Below, in pieces: positions 1 through 7,079 of a DNA stretch of 8,328 nucleotides. This DNA comes from an uncultured Oscillospiraceae bacterium (lineage in GTDB: Bacteria; Bacillota; Clostridia; Oscillospirales; Acutalibacteraceae): assembly GCA_900552605.1 (NCBI GenBank), contig USAR01000053.1:1-8328 (forward strand), given 5' to 3'. The notes beneath the pieces were generated by a model, which was given only the letters and a program-made list of their open reading frames with translations, ran no database searches and was not told the DNA's origin. Position 1 is the stretch's first letter, and each line of letters starts with the position of its first letter. A program made the translations under genes and the position numbers.

Positions 1-464
1 GCTTTTTCTTCGGCAAAACCGCTTTCGGCATTTTCAATACAGTCGGTATATTTTATATAAGGCTTTATGTCATAGATCGGTGTTCCGTCTAAGATATCCG
101 CGCCCGAAATATTAAGCACCATGCCGTATTTTTCGGTTTTTTGAACACCTGTAAGTCTTACCGAGGAAAGTCCTATACCGTTAGGTCTGTTAGGAGAGCG
201 TGTTGCGAAAACTCCCACACGCTCGTTGCCGCCGAGGCGTGGTGGGCGCACTGTAGGCGACCACTCCGCATTTCCAAGCTTTCTGAATTCCCACAGCAGC
301 CACAGGTGTGAATACTGCTCAATTCCGCGCAACGCGTCGGGATTGCGATATTCTTTTTCAAATACTATTTGAGAAGGAATATCCGCAAGTCCGCTTTGAC
401 GCGGTATTCCGAATTTTTCGGAAAAACCGTTGTGTATTTTTGCAATAACCTTAAGCTCTTTCAT
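1..464 (-). CDS. trmO: TrmO, tRNA (N6-threonylcarbamoyladenosine37-N6)-methyltransferase, C-terminus cut by window edge
   Basis: A frame open from an ATG at 464 to the window edge gives about 154 residues beginning MKELKVIAKIHNGFSEKFGIP. The TrmO/TsaA (UPF0066) family signature is clear: GIPRQSG near residue 19, RPPRLGGNERVGVFATRSPN near residues 75-95, then RPNGIGLSSVRL and GADILDGTPIYDIKPY near 125-140. The family uses S-adenosylmethionine to methylate N6 of t6A37 in tRNAs that read ACY codons, in the cytoplasm. Short family members have roughly 150-165 residues, so only a few C-terminal residues are probably missing. Its start codon shares one base with the htpG stop (TAATG) and no strong Shine-Dalgarno precedes it, so translation is probably coupled to htpG. 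The identification is firm; the exact end is not visible. Confidence 0.93.
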   Translation of the reverse strand, partial: MKELKVIAKIHNGFSEKFGIPRQSGLADIPSQIVFEKEYRNPDALRGIEQYSHLWLLWEFRKLGNAEWSPTVRPPRLGGNERVGVFATRSPNRPNGIGLSSVRLTGVQKTEKYGMVLNISGADILDGTPIYDIKPYIKYTDCIENAESGFAEEK

Positions 465-2359
465 TACTCTGTCATAAGCTTGCAAATCATATTTGTAAGC
501 TCAGTCGGATTTTCAACCGTCATTCCGCCTATAAGCCTTGCTCCGTCGTAAAGCATTTTTGCATAGTCGCCGAGCTTTGCCTTGTCGGAAACATACAGCT
601 CTTTAAGCTTCTTTGCAATAGGGTGATCAGCATTAATCTCAAGCACAACCTGCGCCTTTACCTTTTGTCCGTCCGGCATTGCATTGGGCATAGAGTTAAG
701 CACCTTTTCCATTTCAATTGATATTGCGCCGTCGCTTGAAAGACAAACAGGGTGATTGTTAAGCCGATTTGTAAAGCGTACCTCGTGAACAGAGTCGCCG
801 ATTGCTTTTTTCATTTCTTCAAACAGCTCTTTAGCGTCCTCATTCTGTTTTTTGAGCTCGTCCTTTTCCTCATCGGTTGCAATGTCAAGATTATCTGAAA
901 GCACATTAACAAAAGGCTTCTCATTGTAGTTCATCAGCATTTGCAATGAGAATTCGTCAACATTGTCTGTAAGATACAGCACCTCAAAGCCTTTCTCTTT
1001 AACTGCCTCAACCTGCGGCAGCATATCGATCTTGTCAACTGTTTCACCGCTGGCATAATAGATTGACTTTTGCTCTTCTTTCATTCGCTCTGTATACTCT
1101 TTAAGTGAAACATATTTCTTCTCATTTGAAGAGCGGAACAGCAAAAGGTCTTTAAGAGAATCTTTCTCGGCGCCGTAGTTAGCATATACGCCGTATTTTA
1201 ACTGAACACCGAAAACGTCATAGAATTTCTCGTATTTCTCACGCTCGTTTTTAAGTATTTTCGCAAGCTCTTGCGTAATTTTCTTTTCAATGTTCTTTGC
1301 AATCAGTTTAAGCTGATAATCATGCTGAAGGAGCTCACGCGATACATTAAGCGAAAGGTCGGGACTGTCTACAAGACCTTTAACAAAGCTAAAACAATCG
1401 GGCAAAAGATCTGCGCATTTATCCATAATCAAAACTCCGCCGGAATAAAGCTGCAAGCCCTTTTCGTATTCCTTTGTGTAATAATCGAACGGTGCATGCG
1501 AGGGTATATAAAGCAGTGCGTCGTAAGTTACCTGACCCTCGGCTTTTGTATGGATAACGTGTGCAGGGTCTGTGTAATCCATAAATTTTTCTTTATAGAA
1601 ATTATTGTATTCCTCGGCAGTTATCTCATTCTTGTTCTTCTTCCAAAGCGGAACCATACTGTTAAGGGTGCGCGGCTCGGTGACGGTTTCATATTCGTCC
1701 TCTGTTCCCTCTTTTTTGTGGCTGGTTTCCATATTCATTATGATAGGATAGCGAATGTAATCTGAATACTTTTTAACCAGCGTGCTTATGCGATAGCTCT
1801 CCAAAAACTCGCTGTATTTTTCCTGCTCTGTGTCCTTCTTAATGTGCAGCACGATCGTCGTTCCGTTTGTTTCCTTTTCACACGGCTCAATCGAATAACC
1901 GTCTGCACCGTTTGAGCGCCAGCAATACGCCTGCTCACTGCCGTGTGCTCTGGAAGTAACTGCGACCTCATCACTGACCATAAATGCGGAATAAAAGCCA
2001 ACGCCGAACTGCCCGATGATGTCAACATCGTCGGTTTTTTCGTTCTCGGTCTTAAAGTCGAGCGAGCCGCTGCGCGCAATAGTGCCCAGATTATTTTCAA
2101 GCTCTTCTTCCGTCATACCGCAGCCGTTATCGCTTATTGTAAGGGTACGTGCATCTTTATCAATATCTATGTGAATTTGATAGTCCTCACGGCTGTAACC
2201 AACGGTGTTATCGGAAAGCGAGCGATAATAAAGCTTGTCCAACGCATCGCTTGCATTTGAGATAAGCTCTCTCAAAAAGATTTCTTTGTGCGTATAAATT
2301 GAATTGATCATCATATCAAGCAGCTTTTTAGACTCTGCTTTAAACTGTTTTTTTCTCAT
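464..2359 (-). CDS. htpG: HtpG, Hsp90-family ATP-dependent chaperone
   Basis: A full-length bacterial Hsp90 of 631 residues (E. coli HtpG has 624); a cytoplasmic homodimer that remodels client proteins using ATP. The N-terminal GHKL ATPase domain shows FLRELISNASDAL at residues 28-40, with the expected catalytic Glu31 and Mg-binding Asn35. It also shows SDNGCGM at 76-82 with ATP-binding Asp77, and GQFGVGFYSAF at 116-126 as the lid/G2 loop. The middle-domain NVSRELLQ carries the conserved arginine. As expected for bacteria there is no charged linker and no MEEVD tail. I chose the ATG at 2359: GGAG (2369-2372) sits 9 bases before it but directly abuts the other in-frame ATG at 2368, leaving that one no room for a ribosome site. 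It is preceded by a promoter and CIRCE operator and followed by trmO with a one-base overlap. Confidence 0.98.
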   Translation of the reverse strand: MRKKQFKAESKKLLDMMINSIYTHKEIFLRELISNASDALDKLYYRSLSDNTVGYSREDYQIHIDIDKDARTLTISDNGCGMTEEELENNLGTIARSGSLDFKTENEKTDDVDIIGQFGVGFYSAFMVSDEVAVTSRAHGSEQAYCWRSNGADGYSIEPCEKETNGTTIVLHIKKDTEQEKYSEFLESYRISTLVKKYSDYIRYPIIMNMETSHKKEGTEDEYETVTEPRTLNSMVPLWKKNKNEITAEEYNNFYKEKFMDYTDPAHVIHTKAEGQVTYDALLYIPSHAPFDYYTKEYEKGLQLYSGGVLIMDKCADLLPDCFSFVKGLVDSPDLSLNVSRELLQHDYQLKLIAKNIEKKITQELAKILKNEREKYEKFYDVFGVQLKYGVYANYGAEKDSLKDLLLFRSSNEKKYVSLKEYTERMKEEQKSIYYASGETVDKIDMLPQVEAVKEKGFEVLYLTDNVDEFSLQMLMNYNEKPFVNVLSDNLDIATDEEKDELKKQNEDAKELFEEMKKAIGDSVHEVRFTNRLNNHPVCLSSDGAISIEMEKVLNSMPNAMPDGQKVKAQVVLEINADHPIAKKLKELYVSDKAKLGDYAKMLYDGARLIGGMTVENPTELTNMICKLMTE

Positions 2360-2376
2360 TAAAAACATCTCCGAAA

Positions 2377-2417
2377 ACTATAATTAGCACTCGCTATTAT
2401 TGAGTGCTAATTATAGT
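2377..2417. promoter_or_regulatory. CIRCE operator (HrcA binding site) upstream of htpG
   Basis: TTAGCACTC (2384-2392), nine spacer bases, then GAGTGCTAA (2402-2410) is an exact match to the CIRCE consensus. The symmetry extends outward to perfect 16-base arms (2377-2392 and 2402-2417). In Firmicutes CIRCE is bound by the HrcA repressor, which is active when GroE is available. The operator overlaps the -10 element and expected start site of the htpG promoter, so bound HrcA should block initiation. It also lies in the 5' leader of the transcript, as usual for CIRCE. Confidence 0.96.
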
Positions 2418-2442
2418 ATACCGCATCTTTTAAATTTGTCAA
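2415..2442 (-). promoter_or_regulatory. SigA-type promoter of htpG-trmO
   Basis: On the minus strand TTGACA (2442-2437) is followed by 16 bases and TATACT (2420-2415). A TATAAT hexamer five bases further on (2415-2410) is an alternative -10, but it would need a 21-base spacer. The -35 is a perfect housekeeping consensus. The CIRCE dyad begins inside the -10 region. Confidence 0.88.
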
Positions 2443-3104
2443 GGGGTAAATGAAAAAACATATTTTATAATTTTCTAGGGAACTTAGTAAAATAAACTGC
2501 CGCCGATGTTTTCAGGGATAATGTTTCATCATAATGGCAGAGAGCAGCAACGTCAGCCTAAACAAATGTAACTTCGAAAACCGTTTGCTGCTTTCTGCCA
2601 AAGCCTGCAAAGCTGCCTTTGCACCAAGCATTTGCAAACGCCCGATTGTCCGGACGATACGCTCGTCGTTTAAAATACCGAATGCAGTTATGAATTTTTG
2701 TTTGTGTCAGCACGTCGTCCGGCACCGCTGCTTGACAGCCGCGTCTGAGGCGTCGATAAGCGCGCAGCGCCAACCGTTTTCCCTAAATTTTCCGCACTGT
2801 TTTAAATGCTTCTTAAAGCATAGCTTTCAGCGGCAATCGGCTTTTTCGCAAAACGGTTGAAAGAGCCGCCGGCGGGCGGCTCTTTCCTCGCCTTCGGCGA
2901 GGTGCGCTGCGCGCTTATCGACGCCTCGGACGCGGCTTTCAGAAAAAAGCTTCGGGCGACGTGTCAACGAAAAGTAATCTAAAAAAACAGCAAAGACATT
3001 CCTCTTCTCTTACCAATGCGCGGTAAATGGGCACACGGCATTTGGCATAACAGCAGTTTTACGGAATTATAAGGTTAACGACACAAAGCTATACCGCTTG
3101 CTTT
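2443..3104. other. Long intergenic region without a convincing gene
   Basis: Between the htpG promoter and the rsmI terminator I see no protein gene. Frames that stay open here (plus 2534-2860, minus 2773-2558) lack a ribosome site, low-complexity-free protein character and any recognisable motif. The first part contains small hairpins, for example GCAAAG at 2607-2612 pairing with CTTTGC at 2617-2622, and CGTTTGC at 2582-2588 with GCAAACG at 2634-2640. The centre (2694-2971) holds a large inverted repeat, listed separately. From 2972 to 3104 I see nothing recognisable, including no tRNA. Confidence 0.6.
2694..2971. repeat. Long imperfect inverted repeat with nested hairpins (possible mobile intergenic repeat or structured RNA)
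   Basis: The arms 2737-2770 and 2904-2937 are inverted copies matching at 33 of 34 bases; the one difference is compatible with a G-U pair. Outside them a second block, 2711-2721 against 2953-2963, matches at 10 of 11, again with a G-U-compatible change. A TTTTyGTT stretch at the outer ends adds weak similarity. Inside are three branches: CAACCGTTTT (2771-2780) with AAAACGGTTG (2850-2859), enclosing a hairpin at 2806-2821; a perfect 12-base stem (2859-2870 with 2875-2886, loop GGCG); and a 7-base stem (2886-2892 with 2896-2902, loop TTC). Together this is a multi-branched fold of about 280 bases, GC-richer than its flanks. No transposase is present. It could be a MITE-like or REP-like element; I cannot name a family. 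Confidence 0.75.
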
Positions 3105-3168
3105 TAAAAACTTAAAACCGCCGAAAGGCTTTGCTGAGCTTTTTGCTCTGCGCTGTCCTCTCGGCGGC
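3105..3168 (-). terminator. Intrinsic terminator of the cysE-cysS-trmN6-rsmI operon
   Basis: On the minus strand CCGCCGAGAGG (3167-3157) pairs with CCTTTCGGCGG (3128-3118) as an 11-base stem with one G-U pair. The enclosed loop holds a small hairpin (GAGC and GCTC around five A). The stem is followed by TTTTAAGTTTTT. It lies about 175 bases past the rsmI stop. The plus strand lacks a good T run, so the terminator is directional. Confidence 0.8.
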
Positions 3169-3329
3169 TTTCGTTATTCAGTTTAGGACTTTAGTCTTTT
3201 TGAACGTTAAATCGTTTGTTATTTCTTTACTTCAGCGTTCTTAACATTGCTCCGAGCGGAACATTGCCGTCACAGCAGCTGTCTGTGAATACAGCACCCT
3301 ATGCCGCACCGCAGGCTGCACTTTTATTT

Positions 3330-3341
3330 CTGCGGCCGCAG
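3330..3341. repeat. GC-rich 12-base perfect palindrome immediately after the rsmI stop
   Basis: CTGCGGCCGCAG is fully self-complementary and lies one base past the rsmI stop codon. On the minus strand CCGCAG can alternatively pair with CTGCGG about 15 bases downstream. No T run follows, so it is not itself a terminator; it may protect the mRNA end or be fortuitous. The rest of 3169-3329 shows no gene. Confidence 0.4.
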
Positions 3342-3342
3342 C

Positions 3343-4188
3343 TCAGTCGTTTGAGTTTTTGTTTTCGTCGTTTAAAAGCGCAGTGTAAATTTCGCTTTTT
3401 CTGAACCCCGTTACCTTTGCCGCCTCTTTTGCCGCAGCAGATGTCGGCATACCGCTTTCCTTAAGCCTTTTTGCGAAGCTTATGGCTTCCGCAATCTCAT
3501 TTTCCTCCTCCTGCTTCGGCTCGCCCTCAACAATAAGCACATATTCACCTTTCGGCGGTGTTTGCAAAAAGTGTTCCAAAGCAGCTGAAAGTGTTGTGCG
3601 AAACACATTTTCGTGCAGCTTTGTAATCTCCTTAACAAGCGCAATTTCACGGTTGCCGAAAGCTTTTAGCATATCATTAAGCGTGTTTTGCAGCTTGTGC
3701 GGCGCTTCGTAAAAAACCATTGTCCGAGTTTCGTGTCGCAGGCTGTTAAGGTGTTCCGCTCTGTTTGATTTAACTGTTGTTAAAAAGCCTTCAAAACAAA
3801 ACCTGCCTACAGCCATACCGGAAAGTGCAAGCGCCGTTGCAACCGCTGTCGGGCCCGGCACCGATTCAACCCTGATTCCCTTTTGATGACACAGCCTGAC
3901 AATATCCTCGCCGGGGTCGGAGATCGCCGGCATACCTGCGTCTGTAACCAGCGCGCAGTTTTCACCGTTTAAAATTCGGTTTGTGATAATCTCTCCTCGC
4001 TCACGCAGGTTGTGCTCGTGATAGCTCACCATCGGTGTTGCAATTTCAAAGTGATTAAGCAGCTTAACCGTAACACGCGTGTCCTCAGCCGCAATGAAAT
4101 CAACTTCGCCGAGGGTCGAAACGGCGCGCGGAGAAAAATCGCCGAGGTTGCCTATCGGCGTTCCGACAACATAAAGCTTACCTGACAT
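3343..4188 (-). CDS. rsmI: RsmI, 16S rRNA (cytidine1402-2'-O)-methyltransferase
   Basis: The 281-residue product (E. coli RsmI 286) is a tetrapyrrole-methylase-fold enzyme that uses S-adenosylmethionine to methylate the 2'-O of C1402 in the decoding centre of 16S rRNA. Visible motifs are LYVVGTPIGNLGD at 5-17, AAEDTR at 33-38, SYHEHN at 55-60, LVTDAGMPAISDPG at 80-93, VPGPTAVATALALSGM at 110-125, YEAPHKL at 160-166 and VKEITKLHE at 185-193. I chose the ATG at 4188: the protein begins exactly at the conserved MSGKLYVVGTPIGN, and GGAAGGA lies just upstream, overlapping the end of trmN6. A longer in-frame ATG at 4269 would lie deep inside trmN6 and adds only unconserved residues. The usual GFLP motif reads GFLTT here (residues 134-138), a mild oddity. 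Last gene of its operon. Confidence 0.96.
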   Translation of the reverse strand: MSGKLYVVGTPIGNLGDFSPRAVSTLGEVDFIAAEDTRVTVKLLNHFEIATPMVSYHEHNLRERGEIITNRILNGENCALVTDAGMPAISDPGEDIVRLCHQKGIRVESVPGPTAVATALALSGMAVGRFCFEGFLTTVKSNRAEHLNSLRHETRTMVFYEAPHKLQNTLNDMLKAFGNREIALVKEITKLHENVFRTTLSAALEHFLQTPPKGEYVLIVEGEPKQEEENEIAEAISFAKRLKESGMPTSAAAKEAAKVTGFRKSEIYTALLNDENKNSND

Positions 4189-4192
4189 ATTT

Positions 4193-4930
4193 TTATCCTT
4201 CCTGAATCTTTGTCTTATATATGCCGTAAATCTCGCACATTTCGGAAGACAGTTCGCCGTTTTCCTCAATGTAAAGCGGCGGCATAATTCTCATTCCGCT
4301 TTTTCCGTCGCGCCTACCCTCAACAAGCACAAGCCACGGCTGCTCGTTTTTTCTTTGATGCACCGTGCGCAGACGTTTCGGCTCAAGCCTGTTCTCCCTC
4401 ATAGCGCACATAATATCAGCAAGCCTTTCTGGGCGATGACAAACGCAAAATCTGCCGCCGCTTCTGAGCAGCGCTTTGGCAGCAGCCGCAACGTCCGAAA
4501 AGGTGCACTCGGTTTCGTGCCGTGCAATCATTCTTGCTTTATTTGGATTTTTAATACCTGCTCCGTCTGTTTTATAAGGCGGATTGCAGCACACGATGTC
4601 GAATGAGCTCATCGGCAATACCGGTTTAAGGTTTTTAAGGTCGGCGCAGATAACATTCAGGTTTTCAAAGCCGTTTTCACTTGCCGCTTTTTTGCAAAGC
4701 TCGGCGGCGTTTTGCTGAATATCCACACCCGTCACATGCCTGCTCGGCATATCTCTGCAAAGCAGCATCGGTATAATTCCTGAACCGCAGCCGAGGTCAC
4801 ACACATTGTCGTTACTTTTCGGATTTAAAAAGTTTGCAAGCAGCACCGCGTCTGTTCCGAAGCGGTATTCCGGGGAGGTGTAAACAAAGCAACCGTTGCC
4901 GAGCGGCTCTTTTTTTAAAGTGCCGTCCAC
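4193..4930 (-). CDS. trmN6: TrmN6-family tRNA1(Val) (adenine37-N6)-methyltransferase (YfiC/YabB-like)
   Basis: A 245-residue class I S-adenosylmethionine-dependent methyltransferase. FGTDAVLLANF at 24-34 is the family's N-terminal hallmark. Motif I is CDLGCGSGIIP at 44-54, an acidic residue follows in VTGVD at 66-70, and motif IV is CCNPPYK at 114-120, typical of N6-adenine methylation. The characterised relatives are E. coli YfiC, which methylates A37 of tRNA1(Val), and Firmicute YabB; the exact tRNA target here is inferred. Translation starts at GTG 4930, three bases after the cysS stop. A GGAG lies 13 bases upstream inside cysS, rather far, so initiation may rely on ribosomes finishing cysS. 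No ATG lies near the conserved N-terminus. The gene sits directly before rsmI, matching the yabB-rsmI neighbourhood seen in many Firmicutes. Confidence 0.9.
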   Translation of the reverse strand: MDGTLKKEPLGNGCFVYTSPEYRFGTDAVLLANFLNPKSNDNVCDLGCGSGIIPMLLCRDMPSRHVTGVDIQQNAAELCKKAASENGFENLNVICADLKNLKPVLPMSSFDIVCCNPPYKTDGAGIKNPNKARMIARHETECTFSDVAAAAKALLRSGGRFCVCHRPERLADIMCAMRENRLEPKRLRTVHQRKNEQPWLVLVEGRRDGKSGMRIMPPLYIEENGELSSEMCEIYGIYKTKIQEG

Positions 4931-4933
4931 CGC

Positions 4934-6316
4934 TTACGCTCTGCTCCATTTAACACCCTGCGGTGTGTCTTCAAGTACAATGCCCATTTCTTTAAGCTTA
5001 TCGCGAATTTCGTCCGCAGTTTTAAAATCGCGGTTTTTGCGAGCCTCTGAGCGCTGCTCAATAAGCTTTTCAACCTCTTCATCAAGGCTGTTGTCCGATT
5101 TATTGTACAGTATACCAAGCACATCGCAAAGCTCGTCAAACAGCTTGAGAGCTGCCTCGCAGGTGTTTTTCTCAGGCTCGGCGGCAACGGTTATGTTGAT
5201 ATCCTTAGCCAGCGTAAACACCGCCGCAAGTGCGTCTGCCGTATTCAGGTCGTCGTCCATTGCGCGGATAAACTCCGCCTTGTGTTTTTCAAGATACTCA
5301 GGTGCTTCGCCGCCGTCTTTGGCGTGCTCCAAAGCAAACACCAAGCCCTCGCGGCAATTGTAAAGCCTGTCAAGAGCATTTTTTCCCTGCTCCAAAATAT
5401 CGGTGCTGTAATTTATCGGACTGCGATAGTGTGAGGATATCATAAGATAGCGGATAGGCTCATAGCCGTATTTTTCCGCAACGTCGCGCACTGTAAAAAA
5501 GTTACCGAGCGATTTCGACATTTTTCTGTTATCAACGTTTATGTAACCGTTGTGCATCCAATAGTGTGCAAAATCGCAGCAGTTTGCGGCTTCCGATTGT
5601 GCAATCTCATTTTCGTGGTGCGGAAAAATAAGGTCCTGACCGCCGCAGTGAATATCGATTGTTTTGCCAAGGTAACGGCACGACATTGCCGAGCACTCTA
5701 TATGCCAACCGGGTCTGCCGTTACCCCACGGCGACGGCCAAAACGGCTCGCCGGGTTTTGCGCTTTTCCAAAGGCAGAAGTCCATCGGGTCTTCCTTAAT
5801 TTCGGAAACATCGATTCTCGCTCCCGCCTCAAGGTCCTCAAGCGGCTGGTGTGACAGCTTTCCGTAGCCTTTGAATTTTGCCGCGCGGTAATAAACATCG
5901 CCCGTGCTTGAGGGATACGCATAGCCCTTTTCAACAAGTGTTGAGATCATTTTAATTATTTCGTCAATATTTTCCGTTGCTCTCGGGTGAACGGTGGCTT
6001 TGCGCACATTAAGTCCGTTTGCGTCGGTCCAAAATTCTTTAATGTAGCGTTCGGCAACGTCGGGCACGGTTGTGCCCTCTTCGTTTGCCTTCTTTATAAG
6101 CTTGTCGTCGATATCGGTGAAGTTCTGCACAAAATCGACCTTGTTTCCGCGCCATTCAAGATAGCGTCGCAGCACGTCGAAAACACAAAGCGGACGCGCG
6201 TTGCCGATGTGAATGTAGTTGTAAACCGTAGGGCCGCAGGCATATATTTTATACTCGCCTTCCTTTATCGGCTCAAGCTCCTGTTTTGTTCTTGTAAGTG
6301 TGTTAAATATCTTCAT
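4934..6316 (-). CDS. cysS: CysS, cysteinyl-tRNA synthetase
   Basis: The 460-residue protein (E. coli 461) charges tRNA-Cys with cysteine using ATP in the cytoplasm. It is a complete class I synthetase: HIGN at residues 36-39 is the HIGH motif and KMSKS is at 265-269. The zinc ligands that recognise the cysteine thiol align with E. coli at minus one: Cys27, Cys208, His233 and Glu237. The segments YACGPTVYNYIHIGNARP, GWHIECSAMS and GGQDLIFPHHENE are diagnostic. The C-terminal part (about 380-460) is the helical DALR/anticodon region. The ATG at 6316 has GGGAG seven bases upstream and lies inside the cysE end (14-base overlap), implying translational coupling. Expression should follow the cysteine T-box upstream of cysE. 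Confidence 0.98.
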   Translation of the reverse strand: MKIFNTLTRTKQELEPIKEGEYKIYACGPTVYNYIHIGNARPLCVFDVLRRYLEWRGNKVDFVQNFTDIDDKLIKKANEEGTTVPDVAERYIKEFWTDANGLNVRKATVHPRATENIDEIIKMISTLVEKGYAYPSSTGDVYYRAAKFKGYGKLSHQPLEDLEAGARIDVSEIKEDPMDFCLWKSAKPGEPFWPSPWGNGRPGWHIECSAMSCRYLGKTIDIHCGGQDLIFPHHENEIAQSEAANCCDFAHYWMHNGYINVDNRKMSKSLGNFFTVRDVAEKYGYEPIRYLMISSHYRSPINYSTDILEQGKNALDRLYNCREGLVFALEHAKDGGEAPEYLEKHKAEFIRAMDDDLNTADALAAVFTLAKDINITVAAEPEKNTCEAALKLFDELCDVLGILYNKSDNSLDEEVEKLIEQRSEARKNRDFKTADEIRDKLKEMGIVLEDTPQGVKWSRA

Positions 6317-6953
6317 TTTGTTCTCCCTTCAAAGCCGCAAGCTCAGCTTGCAGATCGCTTATCTTTTTATCCATTTCACAAAGCTGTTGTGAAACAGGGT
6401 CGGGTATATGAACCTGATCGAGCTTTGGAATTTTAACTCCGCTGCGCTTAACTATCCTTGCGGGAACACCCACAACAGTGCAGTCGGGCGGCACCTCGTG
6501 CAGCACAACGGCGCCCGCTGCAATGCGTGAATTATCCCCCACCTTAAACGGTCCTAAAACCTTTGCGCCCGAGCTTATCATAACATTGTTGCCGATAGTC
6601 GGGTGGCGTTTGCCCGTTTCCTTGCCCGTTCCGCCGAGAGTTACGCCTTGGTAGATCAGCACATCGTCGCCGATCTCCGCAGTTTCACCTATAACGATTC
6701 CCGTGCCGTGATCAATAACCAACCGTCTGCCGATAGTGGCTCCCGGGTGGATCTCAATGCCGGTTTTCCTTGCGGCACGCTGCGATATATAGCGTGCAAT
6801 AAATTTATGATTTCTTTTGTAAAACCAATGCGCGCGGCGGTACATTCTCACAGCGCGAAAGCCGGGGTAAAGCAGTGCAATTTCAAGCGCGCTTCTTGCT
6901 GCCGGATCGCGTTCCATATATGCCGCAATGTCCTCTTTCCATTTTTCAAACAT
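6303..6953 (-). CDS. cysE: CysE, serine O-acetyltransferase (short Gram-positive type)
   Basis: It transfers acetyl from acetyl-CoA to L-serine, giving O-acetylserine, the committed step of cysteine synthesis. The 216 residues are close to the B. subtilis length and shorter than E. coli (273), lacking the large N-terminal helical domain. A left-handed beta-helix of hexapeptide repeats spans about 65-168. The catalytic histidine is His82 in DHGTG (81-85); ETAEIG (90-95), GGTGKETGKRHPTIG (107-121) and SSGAKVLG (127-134) are family signatures. Residues 190-212 look like a short amphipathic helix, and the protein ends in Ile216. I chose ATG 6953, with GGAGG (6969-6965) 11 bases before it. A TTG at 6971 would place that ribosome site inside its own codons. 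First gene of the T-box operon; overlaps cysS by 14 bases. Confidence 0.96.
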   Translation of the reverse strand: MFEKWKEDIAAYMERDPAARSALEIALLYPGFRAVRMYRRAHWFYKRNHKFIARYISQRAARKTGIEIHPGATIGRRLVIDHGTGIVIGETAEIGDDVLIYQGVTLGGTGKETGKRHPTIGNNVMISSGAKVLGPFKVGDNSRIAAGAVVLHEVPPDCTVVGVPARIVKRSGVKIPKLDQVHIPDPVSQQLCEMDKKISDLQAELAALKGEQNEDI

Positions 6954-6964
6954 ATTCGGTATTA

Positions 6965-6969
6965 CCTCC
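6965..6969 (-). promoter_or_regulatory. Shine-Dalgarno site that decides the cysE start
   Basis: GGAGG lies 11 bases upstream of ATG 6953. It overlaps codons 1-3 of the alternative TTG start at 6971, which therefore cannot use it. Confidence 0.75.
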
Positions 6970-7041
6970 AAAATCGAAGCCGCAGTTTTTTTAGACCCGC
7001 TCCGCTTTAACTAATGCCTTTTTTCTAAAAAGCACTCGCAG

Positions 7042-7079
7042 AAAAAACAAAAACCTCCGCCGTTAAAAAACGACGGAGG
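7042..7079 (-). terminator. Regulated terminator of the T-box leader
   Basis: CCTCCGTCG (7079-7071) pairs with CGGCGGAGG (7062-7054) as a 9-base stem with one G-U pair. It is followed by TTTTTGTTTTTT. Its 5' half is the strand that the antiterminator captures, so the two folds are mutually exclusive. Confidence 0.93.

Noticed and set aside
1271..1765. 164-codon plus-strand open frame inside htpG
   Set aside because: Antisense to the conserved middle domain of HtpG; no ribosome site and no protein family features.
2360..2368. Upstream ATG (2368) as the htpG start
   Set aside because: The GGAG ribosome site directly abuts this ATG, leaving no spacing; the ATG at 2359 has nine bases and gives the conserved N-terminus.
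2436..2471. Plus-strand promoter TTGTCA to TATAAT
   Set aside because: The spacer would be 24 bases, too long, and no plus-strand gene follows.
2534..2860. Plus-strand (2534-2860) and minus-strand (2773-2558) open frames in the intergenic region
   Set aside because: No Shine-Dalgarno, no motifs, and both run through the inverted repeat, whose hairpins explain the sequence better.
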